A stretch of 64,000 bases of DNA from NCBI GenBank assembly GCA_017654935.2, contig CM065704.1, positions 26,929,720 through 26,993,719 of the forward strand. The letters run 5' to 3'. The translations under genes were made by a program, and so were the position numbers. Of the stretch, positions 1 through 10,744 are shown one piece after another. The notes beneath the pieces were generated by a model. It worked only from the letters and a program-made list of their open reading frames with translations. It made no database searches and was not told the origin of the DNA. Every line of letters begins with the position of its first letter. Position 1 is the first letter of the stretch. Origin of the DNA: Phymorhynchus buccinoides. Its lineage: Eukaryota; Mollusca; Gastropoda; Neogastropoda; Raphitomidae.

Positions 1-235
1 GTCTATGTAATAATAATATTGTACATGTAGGACGCACTTACCTCCTGACAAAGCCTGGAGCTCAAGGCGTTTACAATAACAAATACTTAATAGTTAAAAG
101 TAGTAATAAAAGGCTTCATTATAAGCGTCATAAAGTATTTACATATAGCACTCAATTCATAAATCGACACATGAACATGCACGCACAGACATAACCAATT
201 ATCTACGCATCACCCACCGCCTAGAACCCACGAGA

Positions 236-580
236 ACCCCCCCCCCCCCCCCCCCCCCCCCACACACACACCTATGCATGCGCACGCACATCAGTACACA
301 TGCATGCATCACACACACACAAACGCAATCTCTCACTGCCCTCACCCCTCACCCTCGTCTATAACACTCACCCACACCCACTCACACCCCGCCCCCCACA
401 ACCCCCCTCCCTCCTCACACATACAACAACACACTCACACACGACAACACACACACCCTCACACACACAACACCACACACACACACACACACAACCACAC
501 ACACCACAACACACACACACACACAGACGCTCCACGCATCGCACGCGCGTGCATGCACACACACGCACACACACACACTA
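236..580. repeat. poly-C and CA-rich simple repeat
   Basis: A run of about 24 C is followed by CA/ACAC microsatellite broken by CCC and CTC segments. Long open frames across it read only His/Thr/Pro or Cys/Val and are composition artefacts, not genes. Confidence 0.95.
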
Positions 581-839
581 CATTGAGTTCAAGTTGGTGG
601 CCTCCCAATAACTACCCACCAATCGGAAATTGATCTCGGATTAACTCATTGGTGAGTGTTGCAAGTTTCGATCGTTCAATGACTGGCTATGTACGCTGGG
701 GGGTCATGGGTTCAGCGGACTGTGGTTGTGTTGTGGATAAGAAGCTCCATGGTGCCATGATTAGCACCGTGTGTTGAAACAATGGGTCACCCAGTGTTAT
801 TGTGTGCTCTCAATTACACAGAACGTACACACATGCACG

Positions 840-1112
840 TACGTAGGCCTATCGCGCACCTGCAAACACAAACGCACGCACACACGCGCGCGAGCGCGCA
901 CACAGAGAACACATTACACAGCGCTCGCGCGAAGCACATCACGCACACCACCACATACTTCACACAACCGCATGTACATGTACCGTATGCGCGCTCAAAG
1001 GAAAAAAAAACAAAAAAAAGACAACGTCACAGGCAGAGAGAGAGAGAAGGAGAGAGAGATAAGAGAGAGAGAAAGAGAAGAGAGGAGAGAGAGAGAGAGA
1101 GAGAGAGAGTTC
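840..1112. repeat. AC/CG-rich then GA microsatellite
   Basis: Alternating purine-pyrimidine ACGC and GCGCGC tracts (about 870-905) give way to GAGA repeats from about 1035 to 1110. No gene is supported. Confidence 0.9.
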
Positions 1113-1147
1113 ATCGAACAGTGAGCAGCAGTTTATATTTTGTAAAG

Positions 1148-1600
1148 GTAAAGATGTGCCACCACCCACCCCCATGCATTTCTCGGTTAATTGTATGTTT
1201 TTTTCCTGTTTTTTTTTGCCTTTCTTACCATACATCATAAGATGTATTTTAGGAACATTTTTAGCTAATTACCTTTTTGGAATACTAAACCCTAACCCTA
1301 ACCCTAACCCTAACTAAACCTAACCCTACCCCCCACTATGTACTGCAGTACACCGCGATTTGTTGTTCACAGTTGTGGTTTTTCGTTGCGTTTTTTTTAT
1401 CTTATTTCTCGTCCTTAATAACGGTTGGGGGGTAGGGTTTAGGGTTTAGGGTTAGGGTTAGGGTTAGGTTTATTATTCCAAAATGGTTATTAGCTCAAAA
1501 TGTTCCTAAAATACAGCTTTATGTATGGTAGTAAAGGCAATAACAAAAAAATACAATTAACCGAGATAGGTAGGGGTGGTGGCACATCTTGACCTTTACC
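1148..1600. mobile_element. Foldback element with telomere-like repeats in both arms (copy 1)
   Basis: Two arms of about 170-180 bp are inverted copies of each other. The left begins GGTAAAGATGTGCC and the right ends GGCACATCTTGACCTTTACC. The inner end of the left arm carries (CCCTAA)n at about 1287-1325 and the right arm starts with (TAGGGT)n at about 1433-1470. Both arms contain TACAATTAACCGAG or its complement and the block around CCTAAAATACAGC. A loop of about 100 bp holds TACTGCAGTACA. No coding capacity is visible. Two further copies lie at 31133 and 59667 with the loop in the opposite orientation, so the whole unit is a dispersed repeat and not a chance palindrome. Confidence 0.85.
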
Positions 1601-1799
1601 TGTACTACATACAAAGATAAATTCATGAGAGAGAAAACGAAAACGAAAAGGAACGAAAACGAAAATGACAATTTTATTTAACCAGGGAAACATGACATAA
1701 GCAATACAATGCTTTTTTTTCCACCCAGCCCTGGGGTAAATAGAACATTCAATAGCAAAGTTAACTAACGCATGCACAAAATTGAAAAGGCAAATGGGT

Positions 1800-2219
1800 G
1801 CCTTGGGGTAATGCAGGTGAGGGGGGGGGTGGTGGGGGGGGATAAGGAGGGAGATGAAGGAAGGAGGGGCGGGGGGGGACAGGGGGGAATAATAAGGTAA
1901 GGTGAGGGGGAGGGGAGGGTATGCTGAAGCATGTCACAACACACATAACACATGAGTAATAATAGTAAAACATAGAAGAGGAAGAAGAAACAGAAAACAA
2001 AATTACATTTGATCTTTAAGATTTTGAAATAGAATATTTTGATATGGCTTTTTGAAGGAATTCATGCCAGCTATTTGTTTTAAATTAGATGAGAGAGAGA
2101 GAGAGAGATTTGTGTGTGAGAGAGAGAGAGAGAGACGAGAGAGGAGAGGGAGAGGGAGAGGAGAGAGAGAGAGGAAGAGAGAGATGAAGAGAGAAGATGA
2201 GAGAGAGAGAGAGAACAGA

Positions 2220-2267
<48 letters not shown>

Positions 2268-2275
2268 CGAACCGT
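1800..2275. repeat. G-rich and GA-rich low-complexity DNA
   Basis: G-rich purine sequence (about 1820-1920) is followed by GAGAGA repeats (about 2090-2272). A further (GA) block lies at about 2499-2523. Ser/Leu or Glu/Arg open frames here are artefacts. Confidence 0.9.
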
Positions 2276-2559
2276 GAGCAAAAGTATATGTCTTGCAGGC
2301 CACTAAGTATGAGTAGGTCCACAGACTATAGGGGAAGATAAGCATCTGGTCTGTTTTCCCTGTATGAGTAGTGAGGACACAGAAACACTGGTTATGTCCC
2401 TTTTAAGTTTTAAATAGCGTGACACATTTACACGTCGATAGGCCAGTTGAATGCTCCGTTCCAAATTCCAGTCTGAGTTTTTGGATAGATGCCGCTCTGA
2501 GAGAGAGAGAGAGAGAGAGAGAGATGTCTTGATTGATTAGGAAGAATGCTATTGTCAGT

Positions 2560-4030
2560 GTAGGAATTCTTATTCTTATTCTTTTTTCTTTTTTCTCCTC
2601 CTTTTTGGGGGTCCGATTTGTCTGAAATGTTCACGACAGTTGCGTCATCATGTGGGTACTTAAAATTTGAACTATAACATTATTTCGCCGAATTTTCGGC
2701 AAAATATGTCCGTAAAATTTGCGAAATCAGAATATTAATCGTAAATAAACTGGAGCCAAAAAGATAAGCAACATTTTGCAAAGCTGGGCAAAATATTTCT
2801 CTAGGTGATTGGCACAGCTTTCGTTAATCAATACAACTTTATCCTATTTGGTTACCGACATGCATGATGCATAATTTCTCTTTGCTTACATGCAAATTAC
2901 GCTGTAGGTAACGCCCACACCAATGTTAGGGTACCCTTTGTACAAAGTCAAGTTTGATGCACATGTTCAAGGCTGCAACCTCATTACATCTCTGCTCGTT
3001 TTGGAACGACAACGTGAGAAAGTCAGTCAATGACACTGTGAGACAGGATCTTTCAAGTGCTCAACAGTCCAATACACAGCAAGCATAGAGCTGGCATTCC
3101 AAACCGCGAGCATTATTGTCTGTAAAGTGTAGCCAGAACGATCTACAGGTCTCAAAGTGGGAGCACAAAAAACCCATTTGCTGCATGTAAAATGGCGCAA
3201 AAGGCGGTTTAGGTATGGGAAGTTACGTTCGTTACTGATAGCACATAACGCAACATAAGTGACACAATCTGTGCAGAACTGAAGAGAAGAGATTGTTTTA
3301 CTTATTCTCAGTGAAACAAATGGCAACACATCTCTATTTTGTTCTTTGTGGGCTTCCAAAGTCAAACTTTTTCAGAAAAAGTAAATTGGAGAAAATCAGT
3401 GACCATCTTTGCAGAACAAAATTTGATTACTTTGATTTGACATTGTGGGTACTTTTTGTATTCAGCATATAACCGAGACTCGTTTTAGTGTAACTGAGAA
3501 AGAATGAAATGATTATTTGAGTTCATTTTCGTTTTATGAGTTATCAAACTTTTCATTGTGGATTTTACAGAGGGGTTGCTTAACTTTTTGGGCACGTGTT
3601 TATTATAAAAAGCAACGGCAAAAACAGAATATGTTCATATTTTCAGTATTTACTTAGAAAATAGATGTTCAACACGTCCAGTATAAAATTAAACCGGAAG
3701 TACCAACCGGAAGTGCTCCAGCTAGGGTCAGGCAGCTTTCATTTGATTCACAGAATAGCCAAAACCAGAAGCGACGTCACAAAACTAACAACTGGCTATT
3801 GTAGCCCTTACTCTGGCCCAGGTTGGAAAGGAGTTTAGTGATATGTTAAATAGCTTGGAAGTTATTAATATTTATGTAAACTGGGTTGTGTCACTTTCCA
3901 CTTACTTCAATTTATGTATTTTTTTAATTTTTCGGTCTGACTTCGTTTCAATTTGCAGAGAAAATTGACGGACACTATTCTTATGTCAAATTACCAATAT
4001 ATTAGACCCAGTGGCCAAACTTTGGCCGAA
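2560..4030. other. No recognisable gene
   Basis: AT-rich unique-looking sequence. A minus-strand open frame of 112 codons at 3027-3365 has mixed composition but no motif I recognise and no convincing splice borders. Motifs like CCGGAAGT near 3690-3720 relate it to the tandem repeat that follows. Confidence 0.5.
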
Positions 4031-4034
4031 ATAT

Positions 4035-4345
4035 GGCCCCAAATGGCAACTTTTGGCAAAACTTTAATCTTCAATAGCTTGAAAACGGCTGCACGGAATA
4101 CTTTCACACTTTCAATATTTATTAAAGAGTAACATCGCAATACTTTCTGTATAAAGTCGAACCAGAAGTCCCAGCCGGAAATAGGGATGAAAATGGCCAG
4201 AGTTGGCCAAGTTTTAATTTTGAATAACTTCCAAACGGCTATGCAGAATGCATGCTTATTTTTAGCATTTATTAAAGAGTAACATTGCAATACTTTCGTT
4301 ATAAATTCGAACCGGAAGTACCGAGCCGGAAGTGGGGAGGGAAAG
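4035..4345. repeat. Tandem repeat, two units of about 152 bp
   Basis: The block ATTTATTAAAGAGTAACAT recurs at about 4118 and 4267. Each is followed by GCAATACTTTC, a TCGAACC(A/G)GAAGT motif and a second CCGGAA motif, and preceded by a TGGC(A/C)AA...TTTTAAT block. A more distant related piece (ACCGGAAGT twice) lies near 3693-3716. Confidence 0.75.
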
Positions 4346-4400
4346 GCTGGTGGATGGGAGAATCATGTCATGTTTGTTCTTAAGGGCAAACATAAGCCCT

Positions 4401-4922
4401 CTAGTTTGTTAAACAATTGTTGTGATTTTGGGTGGGGCAGGAGGGGGGAATAGAGGGAAGGCCAAACTTGCTCATTATCTTCCACAGACCTTTACGACTG
4501 ACTGTATCAAATGCTTTCGTAGGGTCAACGAAAGTGGTGTAGAGGTCAATGTTTTGTTCTTGGCACTTCTCCTGCAGCTGACGAGCGCCAAACACCATGT
4601 CTAGTGTTCCTCGTTTCTTTCTAAAGCCACACTGGCTCTCTGGCAAGAGGTCTTGTTCGAGGTGTTTGATGAGTCGATTGGGCAGGACTTGGGCAAGGAC
4701 TTTTCCAGGTATGCTCAACAGTGAGATGCCCCTGCGGTTGTCACACGCCTGTTTGCTGCCCTTCCTCTTGTACAGGTGTACAATTGTGGCATATTTAAAG
4801 TCATATGGAACTATTCCTTGCTGCCACATGCTCTGGTACATCTCGGTCATTTTTTCATATAGCTGTGGTCCAGCGAGTTTGTAGATTTCAGATGGTATAG
4901 CATCAGGTATGACCAGCAGCTC
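4401..4922 (-). pseudogene. LINE reverse transcriptase fragment (inverted 5' part)
   Basis: The minus strand encodes a non-LTR reverse transcriptase segment. DAIPSEIYK, HLYKRKGSKQACDNRRGISLL, a QCGFRKKRGT block and TTFVDPTKAFDTVS (catalytic motif A, normally FVDLTKAFD) appear in the usual order. It would copy element RNA into DNA at a nicked target. It is a truncated piece: the endonuclease and the motif C (A/YDD) region are absent. It abuts, in opposite orientation, a plus-strand piece that looks like the C-terminal part of the same kind of protein. Family call from motifs: high confidence for LINE RT, low for the clade (RTE- or L2-like). Confidence 0.85.
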
Positions 4923-5588
4923 CATCGACATCAATACCGACATAAGGGTTAATAATCAGAAGATTGAGACCATATGCAGCTTCAAATACCTAGGAGCAAT
5001 TGGATCAGACAAAGGATCCAAGCCTCCAGGATAGCTCAGACCTCTGTGGCAATGACCAAGCTCAAAACCATCTGGAAAGACAAGAACATCGCTGTCGGTT
5101 TAAAGATCAGGCTGATGCGCTCACTGGTCATGTCACTGGTCCTGTCAATATTTTTATATGCATGCGAATCCTGGACCTTGACAGCAGACATTGAAAGAAG
5201 AATCAGAGCAGCATAATTGAGATGCCTTCGAAAAATCCTAGGCATCTCCAACAACGATCACATCACCAATGCAGAAGTAAAAAAAAAAAATGCAATTGGA
5301 CCATATGTTGATCTATATCTAGTGACCCTAGTCAAAAGACGCAAGTTGAAATGGTATGGACATGTTGTTACCGGTTCATCAGGCCTTGCCAAAACAATCC
5401 TACAAGGCATGGTCCAAGGAGGAAGAAGAAGATAGAAGAAAAGACGGGAAGACAATATCCGCGAGTGGACAGGAGCTGAAAGACACACTAAGAAAAGCCG
5501 AAAACCGGGAAGAGTGGAAGAGATTGGTTGCAAAATCTTCAGAGGCGCCCCTACACTGGCTACAGTCATCCAGACTACGGGATTCGTG
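4923..5588 (+). pseudogene. LINE C-terminal/3' part, plus strand
   Basis: Plus-strand frames encode the region downstream of an RT catalytic core: FKYLGAIGSD (motif D/E region, normally FKYLG), then KIRLMRSLVMSL, YACESWTLTADIERRIRAA, LRCLRKILGISNNDHITNAEV, KLKWYGHV and LAKTILQGMVQGGRRR. One in-frame stop follows RRIRAA, and frame changes occur near 5280 (a run of A) and 5433. The end carries a short GATTCGT repeat, which may be the element's 3' tail. The order with the inverted piece at 4401-4922 fits a 5'-inverted insertion. Confidence 0.85.
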
Positions 5589-5599
5589 ATTCGTGATTC

Positions 5600-6800
5600 G
5601 CGAGTACCTGCCTCACTAAGTAAGCTAACAGCATAGACCAGTAGTTTTTTTTAGCAAATCGATAGGGCAAATGGAGGGACCAGCCAGGTCTTTTGACTTA
5701 AATTTCATAAAACGTGTTTCGAATATGACCTGAGACCCATATGTGCATGTGCGACTCTGCACCTCAGACTGGATCAAACTTACCAGGCCCTTAAAGAAGA
5801 GCAGGACATGATTCTGCCGCAGAAGATAATGCGGGTAGTCTTTTAAGTAATGCAGAGCCAGTGTGGGGTCGTATGACTATGTTACTCACCAGACCAATCA
5901 CGGAAATCGGAGAAAGTCACCCTTGGGTGGTAAACAATCGTTTGGTCATCCCATTGAAACATCCGCTTGTATCTGCAACATGGAATCAGTGACGTATCAT
6001 CATTATCATCATTGTCTTTATTATCATCAACATCGTCATCTTCCTCTTCATCGTCATCATCATCTTAATCGTTGTCATGATTATTAACATTATCACCATC
6101 ACTATCATTATCGTCATTGTCATCATCATCATCATCATCACCATCATCACAATCATGAACAATAGCAATGACAACATAACCAGCATAATTAATACATATT
6201 CACACAATTAAAACATTAACTGTCAATCCATTCACAACAGATACCATTACATTCACAACTAATCACGTCAAAGCATAACTACTACATGAATTAGTTCTTC
6301 TGCCCTGATGGCCGTTTTACACCCCATTCAAATAACGGTCAAAAACACACAATAAGCTACTCCACTCAAATGGCTATCATGCATTTTTCACATCTTGAGA
6401 TGAGTGCCATTTCCAAAACCCACATTAAGAATTTGACCCTTGTGTGGCACTAGAAAACTCACTGGCAGAAGGACTAATTCCTCCCGTTTTACTGAGGTGC
6501 AGGGCTAACGGTTAATTTAGGGTGCCTTGGAAATTAATAATTTATTTCAGCATACCTTATTTGCTTCAAAATTGTTGATTTTTTCGGTAAAACGTGCAAA
6601 ATGGTAACATTTGGTGAACTACATTTGCTTCCTAGGGTCAAAGCTATTTTTAAGCCACTCACCATGCATTTAGCCATTATGGTGATTGAGTCACAGATCA
6701 CTTGGTCCGAAACACAAAAAGCTAAAAACAATAGTGTTCAAAATGAGAACATAGAAATTCACGTTTTGCACGTGAGAAACTGGTAGGTTGGCCATCACTC
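5600..6800. other. Non-coding; (ATC)n-type repeat at 5990-6160
   Basis: An imperfect CAT/TCATCA trinucleotide tract fills about 5990-6160. The rest (5600-5990 and 6200-6800) shows no recognisable gene, only short random open frames. Confidence 0.6.
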
Positions 6801-7400
6801 ACCACCAAAACTCCACGACCTGACAAAGATGATCGACAAGCAGATTCTGGGGCTCTGAGATCTGGCTGAAGCAAAAAGCAAGTAGACTGAGCCAACGATA
6901 GAAATGTTCAGCAGCTTTGATCTGGTGCTCTAAGCATGATCATGCGCAAGACATTTCAGAAGACGTCTCCAACATCGGTTACAGAGCGCTGCAAAACCCG
7001 CCAGAACACCTCAAGGACAACATGGAAGACACATCAGTATTTTGGGGTGCAGGGGACTCTAAGTAGAGGTAGCACCTCATCTCATCTACCAAATCTCTCA
7101 CGTTCTGGCTCCACGTGCCACACCCTGGAAAACCACCTTTACTTGCGTGCTAAACGACGTGAGGGTGTTGTGTTTATGCTGCACCACTGGGCGGATGAGC
7201 TGCACAGGCAGCCAACGGCCAGGGTGGAAGAAGCCCCTGCTGGGCTCGACGGCCAAGCACATGTAACTGGAGGCGACTCACATCATAACATGTGAATCTT
7301 GGCTCGTGGCCTCTGAGAACGAAAACTAACAATTAAAACCAGGTTAGGTGTCAGCCATTACCAGGACACCAGACCACCGAAGACATAGTCACAGTGGCCT
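6800..7400 (+). other. Possible 5' region of the following LINE
   Basis: GC-richer than its surroundings and located directly before an endonuclease-type LINE fragment in the same orientation. Short frames occur, for example one with GYRALQNPPEHLKDN, but none is intact. It may be a decayed first open frame or 5' leader of the element. Nothing more specific can be supported. Confidence 0.3.
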
Positions 7401-8057
7401 TGCATAACAGCAACAACCTTCGACCGTTGTGGTGCCGTTTTCCTGGACCATGCCAAAGGAAGGACGTTGCCGGGCCCTCAGGCTCAAAGGGGCCCAACCC
7501 AAGCTACCGACCATGGGTCTGATGCCTTTCAAACATATCAGGGAGGACAGACTGGAGGCTGTGGTCATGCAGGATCGATGCACTACGGATTGCACAGTGG
7601 AATGCAGAGTGGGTACAGTGAAAGAAACTGGAACTCCAGCGCTTCCTAAAGGAAACCACAATTGACATGTGCTGCATTCAAGAGATTCATCTCAAGAACA
7701 TCCACCGGTATTTCATAAGAGGTTATGAGGTGTTCAGACAAGACCAGGAAAACAGACCAAAGGGAGGCCTTATCACCTTCGTCAAAAACACAATCCCAGC
7801 TGCAGAGATCCAGAATTCCGGTCAAGCAGATCTCAATACGGAATTCAGTTTCTGGGAGTAAAGTTGGTATTGCCAAACAGGCCGGTGACAGTGCTAAACG
7901 TCTACTCTCTACCTGGCCTGGAAGGACGGACCTCAGAACCAAACTCTGAGGGACTGCAGATGACCTCCACTGGACATCCATGTTTGTGACATCACTCGGT
8001 CTGAGGTTTTGATGCGTTGTCAGTTGAACGCTGAAGAAGAAGAAGAAGATCAGTATT
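7400..8057 (+). pseudogene. LINE endonuclease fragment with internal deletion
   Basis: The plus strand encodes the start of an apurinic-type endonuclease domain of a jockey/BS-like LINE: CCIQEIHL at about 7670 (normally CIQETHL), FIRGYEVFRQDQENRPKGG, LITFVKNTIPAAEIQ, then in another frame VTVLNVYSLPG. The leader GGCCCTCAGGCTCAAAGGGG also occurs, with small changes, before the element at 48.7 kb. The sequence then jumps to a 3' end rich in GAAGAAGAAGAAGA near 8036-8050, like the end of the 48.7-52.5 kb element. It is therefore a copy lacking the entire RT region. Confidence 0.8.
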
Positions 8058-8059
8058 TC

Positions 8060-9520
8060 CACAATCTGAAAATGTCTGGCAGAAACTGGCTTCAGTTGCT
8101 GTAGGCTGTGTTTAAGAAATGTATCAAAACCAGCCAAATATGTTCTCATGCTGTCCAATTTAGTCACAAAAACCAGGTCGCGGATTTCACTCAACTGAAT
8201 TATTGTTGAATGTTTATCAGTTGCACAGTTCATTTTAGTAAGACTCACTTTAGTAACAGTCTGTTTCACTTGATTAAATTTGACAATATGAGAGAACCTC
8301 TCAGAAACTGACAAACAGACAAGAGAGAACTGCGCAGATAACCGTACTTCGCTACTCAAGGAGAAATGTCATCTTTTTTCAACTTAATCTCTCTTCACAT
8401 AAGCCACATTCACGGCAGAATCCAAGTGTACAGAACAATCGACAGGAAGAGTCTGAACATTTCCACAATTCAACCAAATTAGAGACAAAAGCCATTCGTC
8501 ATGCTTGGGCTGCAATCAACACCAATTTCCAATCACCACTTGTTATAAATGGCACAGGGTTACACTTATGTTGTTCCTAATCGTTGTGTCTTTATTTTTG
8601 TAGAAAGGACTAATATAATTGCTGCTATGACACGTAAACATGAACATAAAATAACATATTATACAAAATGACAAAGATTGGTGAAGAGGTTGTTTTTTAA
8701 TTAAAATATGTTAAAAACGCATTCACGAAATTTATGCCTATCGGTTAAAGAATCTGATGGTCAACGCCCGTTTGTAATAATAAATAAAAAATACAGTAGA
8801 ATCTCGCTTTACTTTATCTTTCCAATGCCTTTATCAGAATTTATGCCTCTCGGTTATAGATAGCCAATACCCTTTTGTAATAAAAAGAAAAATACAGTCT
8901 TCTTGTTCTTCTGCGTTCCAGTGCCATAAGGCCACAATGGTCACGTATGTGTCCGTTTTCCAGCTTTCACTGATGCCCTATCCGCATTCAGCCGACACAT
9001 TCCGATTTCGGAGAAGCTCAGAGGAGAAAACTATGTGTAAGTTTTTTTGGGGGAAAAAGGCAGGAGAATGGGACGAAAGTGAGAAAGATAGTAGATGACA
9101 CAAAGCAAGGAAAAAGACAGAGTCAAAGAGAGAGACAGATTAGAGGAAGTTACAAGCACAGAATTATTCCAGAAGGTGGGGAACTATTTGTACGGAAGAC
9201 ACCCCCCCCCCCCCCAACCAGGTATCCCCGCAAGGGTGGGTGGGGGGAATACAGTCGAATCTCACTTTACCTTATCTTTCCAGTGCATTTATCTTACAGC
9301 TGCAGCCAATACTATGTAATGTAGATGTTTTGAGCACCTAGTATAAGCTTTTCGCTTGTTGAATGTTGTGCCCTCCCACTATTATTTGTTACCGCTATAT
9401 CAAATGTTTGCTTATGAATAAACAACATTTTTAAAGTAAGCTGGCTTAACGAGCATCCCGCTATCACGGGCACCTTGATAAATGGGACAGTTTTTTCTCA
9501 ACCTGTATTTTTTTAGAATT
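8060..9520. repeat. Diverged short repeats, no gene
   Basis: A block TTTATGCCT(A/C)TCGGTTA followed by CCC(G/T)TTTGTAATAA and ending AATACAGT occurs at about 8731-8797 and again at about 8840-8898. GTAGAATCTCGCTTTAC at about 8797 is echoed as GTCGAATCTCACTTTAC at about 9254. These look like remnants of one short mobile repeat. The Pro/Thr/Arg open frames at 9079-9324 follow from a poly-C tract. Confidence 0.5.
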
Positions 9521-9800
9521 ATTATTTATTACTAAGTAAAAGAGTCTCCAGTATACGACCACTCTGCTGTGGCTGGTACCCACGTGTCGTCATATCCGGC
9601 CACAAGGAGCGTGCCATATTATGGGAGACCGCCATCTTAGTCAGTAACTTTGTTTGAAAAATGCCAGATCGATGCTGTTTACACACAAATCTGACTAAGA
9701 TGGCGACATTTCCGTTGGAAGGGTCGAGATGCGCACGCAGGTAGGTGGGGGGGGGGAGCCATTCAGGGCTATGGACAGTGATTTTCATCTTGAAACTCTA

Positions 9801-10048
9801 TTAACCCTTTCACCGCCAGCCATATTTCAACCAAAAATGTTCCATTAAATTTACCTGGATAGAGAACAAAATCCATCTGCAGTATTGGGGATTCTTCTGT
9901 GACGTATATAAAATAAGGTCTATCCTTACTACCCAAAACTAAGACAATAGAGGTCTTTGGATAATAGACCCCAATTTGATGCCTTTTAGTGACATAGGTG
10001 TTAAACCACTGTGGTGCTAAAATGCGACTTTGGCGGTGAAAGGGTTAA
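9801..10048. mobile_element. TTAA-bounded piggyBac-type MITE (copy 1)
   Basis: The element begins TTAACCCTTTCACCGCCA and ends TGGCGGTGAAAGGGTTAA, a perfect 18-bp inverted repeat that includes TTAA at both ends. TTAA target sites and CCCT-type ends are the known signature of piggyBac transposons. The interior of about 210 bp has no coding capacity, so it must rely on a transposase made elsewhere. A second, diverged copy lies at 16187-16430 in the opposite orientation. A decayed piggyBac-like transposase lies at 20.3-21.0 kb. Confidence 0.85.
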
Positions 10049-10165
10049 CTAGCACAGTACTCTTCGGATAAAATAATTAAGCTTTCTTTTCTTATTATTA
10101 ATAATTTTTATAAAGCACAGTGGAATGATTACATTTGAGACATTCAGTATCAGCACCTAGACATA

Positions 10166-10641
10166 CATCGTCGCTGCCTGACGCTAACCGTGTATCTACA
10201 AAATTTGACAAAAATAGATTTTTCACTGAAACCCCTTCCAGTGACCTCACACAGGTCTTCTATAAATATCTTGTGTCTGCGACCAATGAAAATGCTCAAA
10301 TTTGTCACATGATACCGCGGAAATCATCGTGTATGTGGCTGGTTGTCGCTGGTTTTGACTCGATAAGCGTGTAACTGTCTTGCTAAGCGTGTAACTGCGG
10401 GCAGCTGTCGTATCTCCCATCGTGACAACAATGCACTAACCGTGTAACTGAATTATCACAAAACTTTTGGGTGTTAATGCAACTTTTATTGTGTCACATG
10501 TTTGGTCATCGGTAAAGAAGAAGAGTTAAGCGTATATCAAATGGGAATTGGCATTGTAGCAGGCGACAACATGTTTTTTGATGCTCCTGTAAAATCACTG
10601 ATTGTGTAAGTACACGGTTAGCGTCGGACAGCGACGACATG
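10166..10641. mobile_element. Non-autonomous DNA element with ~29-bp terminal inverted repeats
   Basis: The left end 10166-10194 reads as CATCGTCGCTGCCTGACGCT followed by AACCGTGTA. Positions 10611-10641 are its reverse complement with a few changes. Inside, the motif TAAGCGTGTAACTG recurs at about 10361 and 10384, with a related ACTAACCGTGTAACTG at about 10436. The short plus-strand open frame at 10135-10374 crosses the left terminal repeat and is not a gene. No transposase is encoded. The superfamily is not identified. Confidence 0.75.
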
Positions 10642-10744
10642 TAAATTCACATGGGAAAAATAATCATGATATATCAAAGATGTATGGGGAAGTCAACATG
10701 ACAAGTATATTAATTTTCAATTAAGTTTGTATAAGGAAACCAAT

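Noticed and set aside
274..633. Long His/Thr/Pro open frames at the left end
   Set aside because: They lie wholly in CA/C simple repeat; composition explains them.
1285..1470. Chromosome end or telomere fusion
   Set aside because: The telomere-like repeats are short, face inwards within an inverted repeat, and recur in two other places with the same arms, so a mobile unit fits better.
2003..2345. Ser/Leu and Glu/Arg open frames on both strands
   Set aside because: GA/TC microsatellite translation in every frame. The same applies at 12900-13304, 29435-29659, 35168-35787, 38171-38555, 47022-47316, 52914-53114 and 57952-58239.
3027..3365. 112-codon minus-strand open frame as a gene
   Set aside because: No motif, splice context or second copy supports it; kept only as a note.
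7646..8359. 237-codon minus-strand open frame
   Set aside because: It is antisense to an endonuclease-type LINE fragment and has no recognisable domain.
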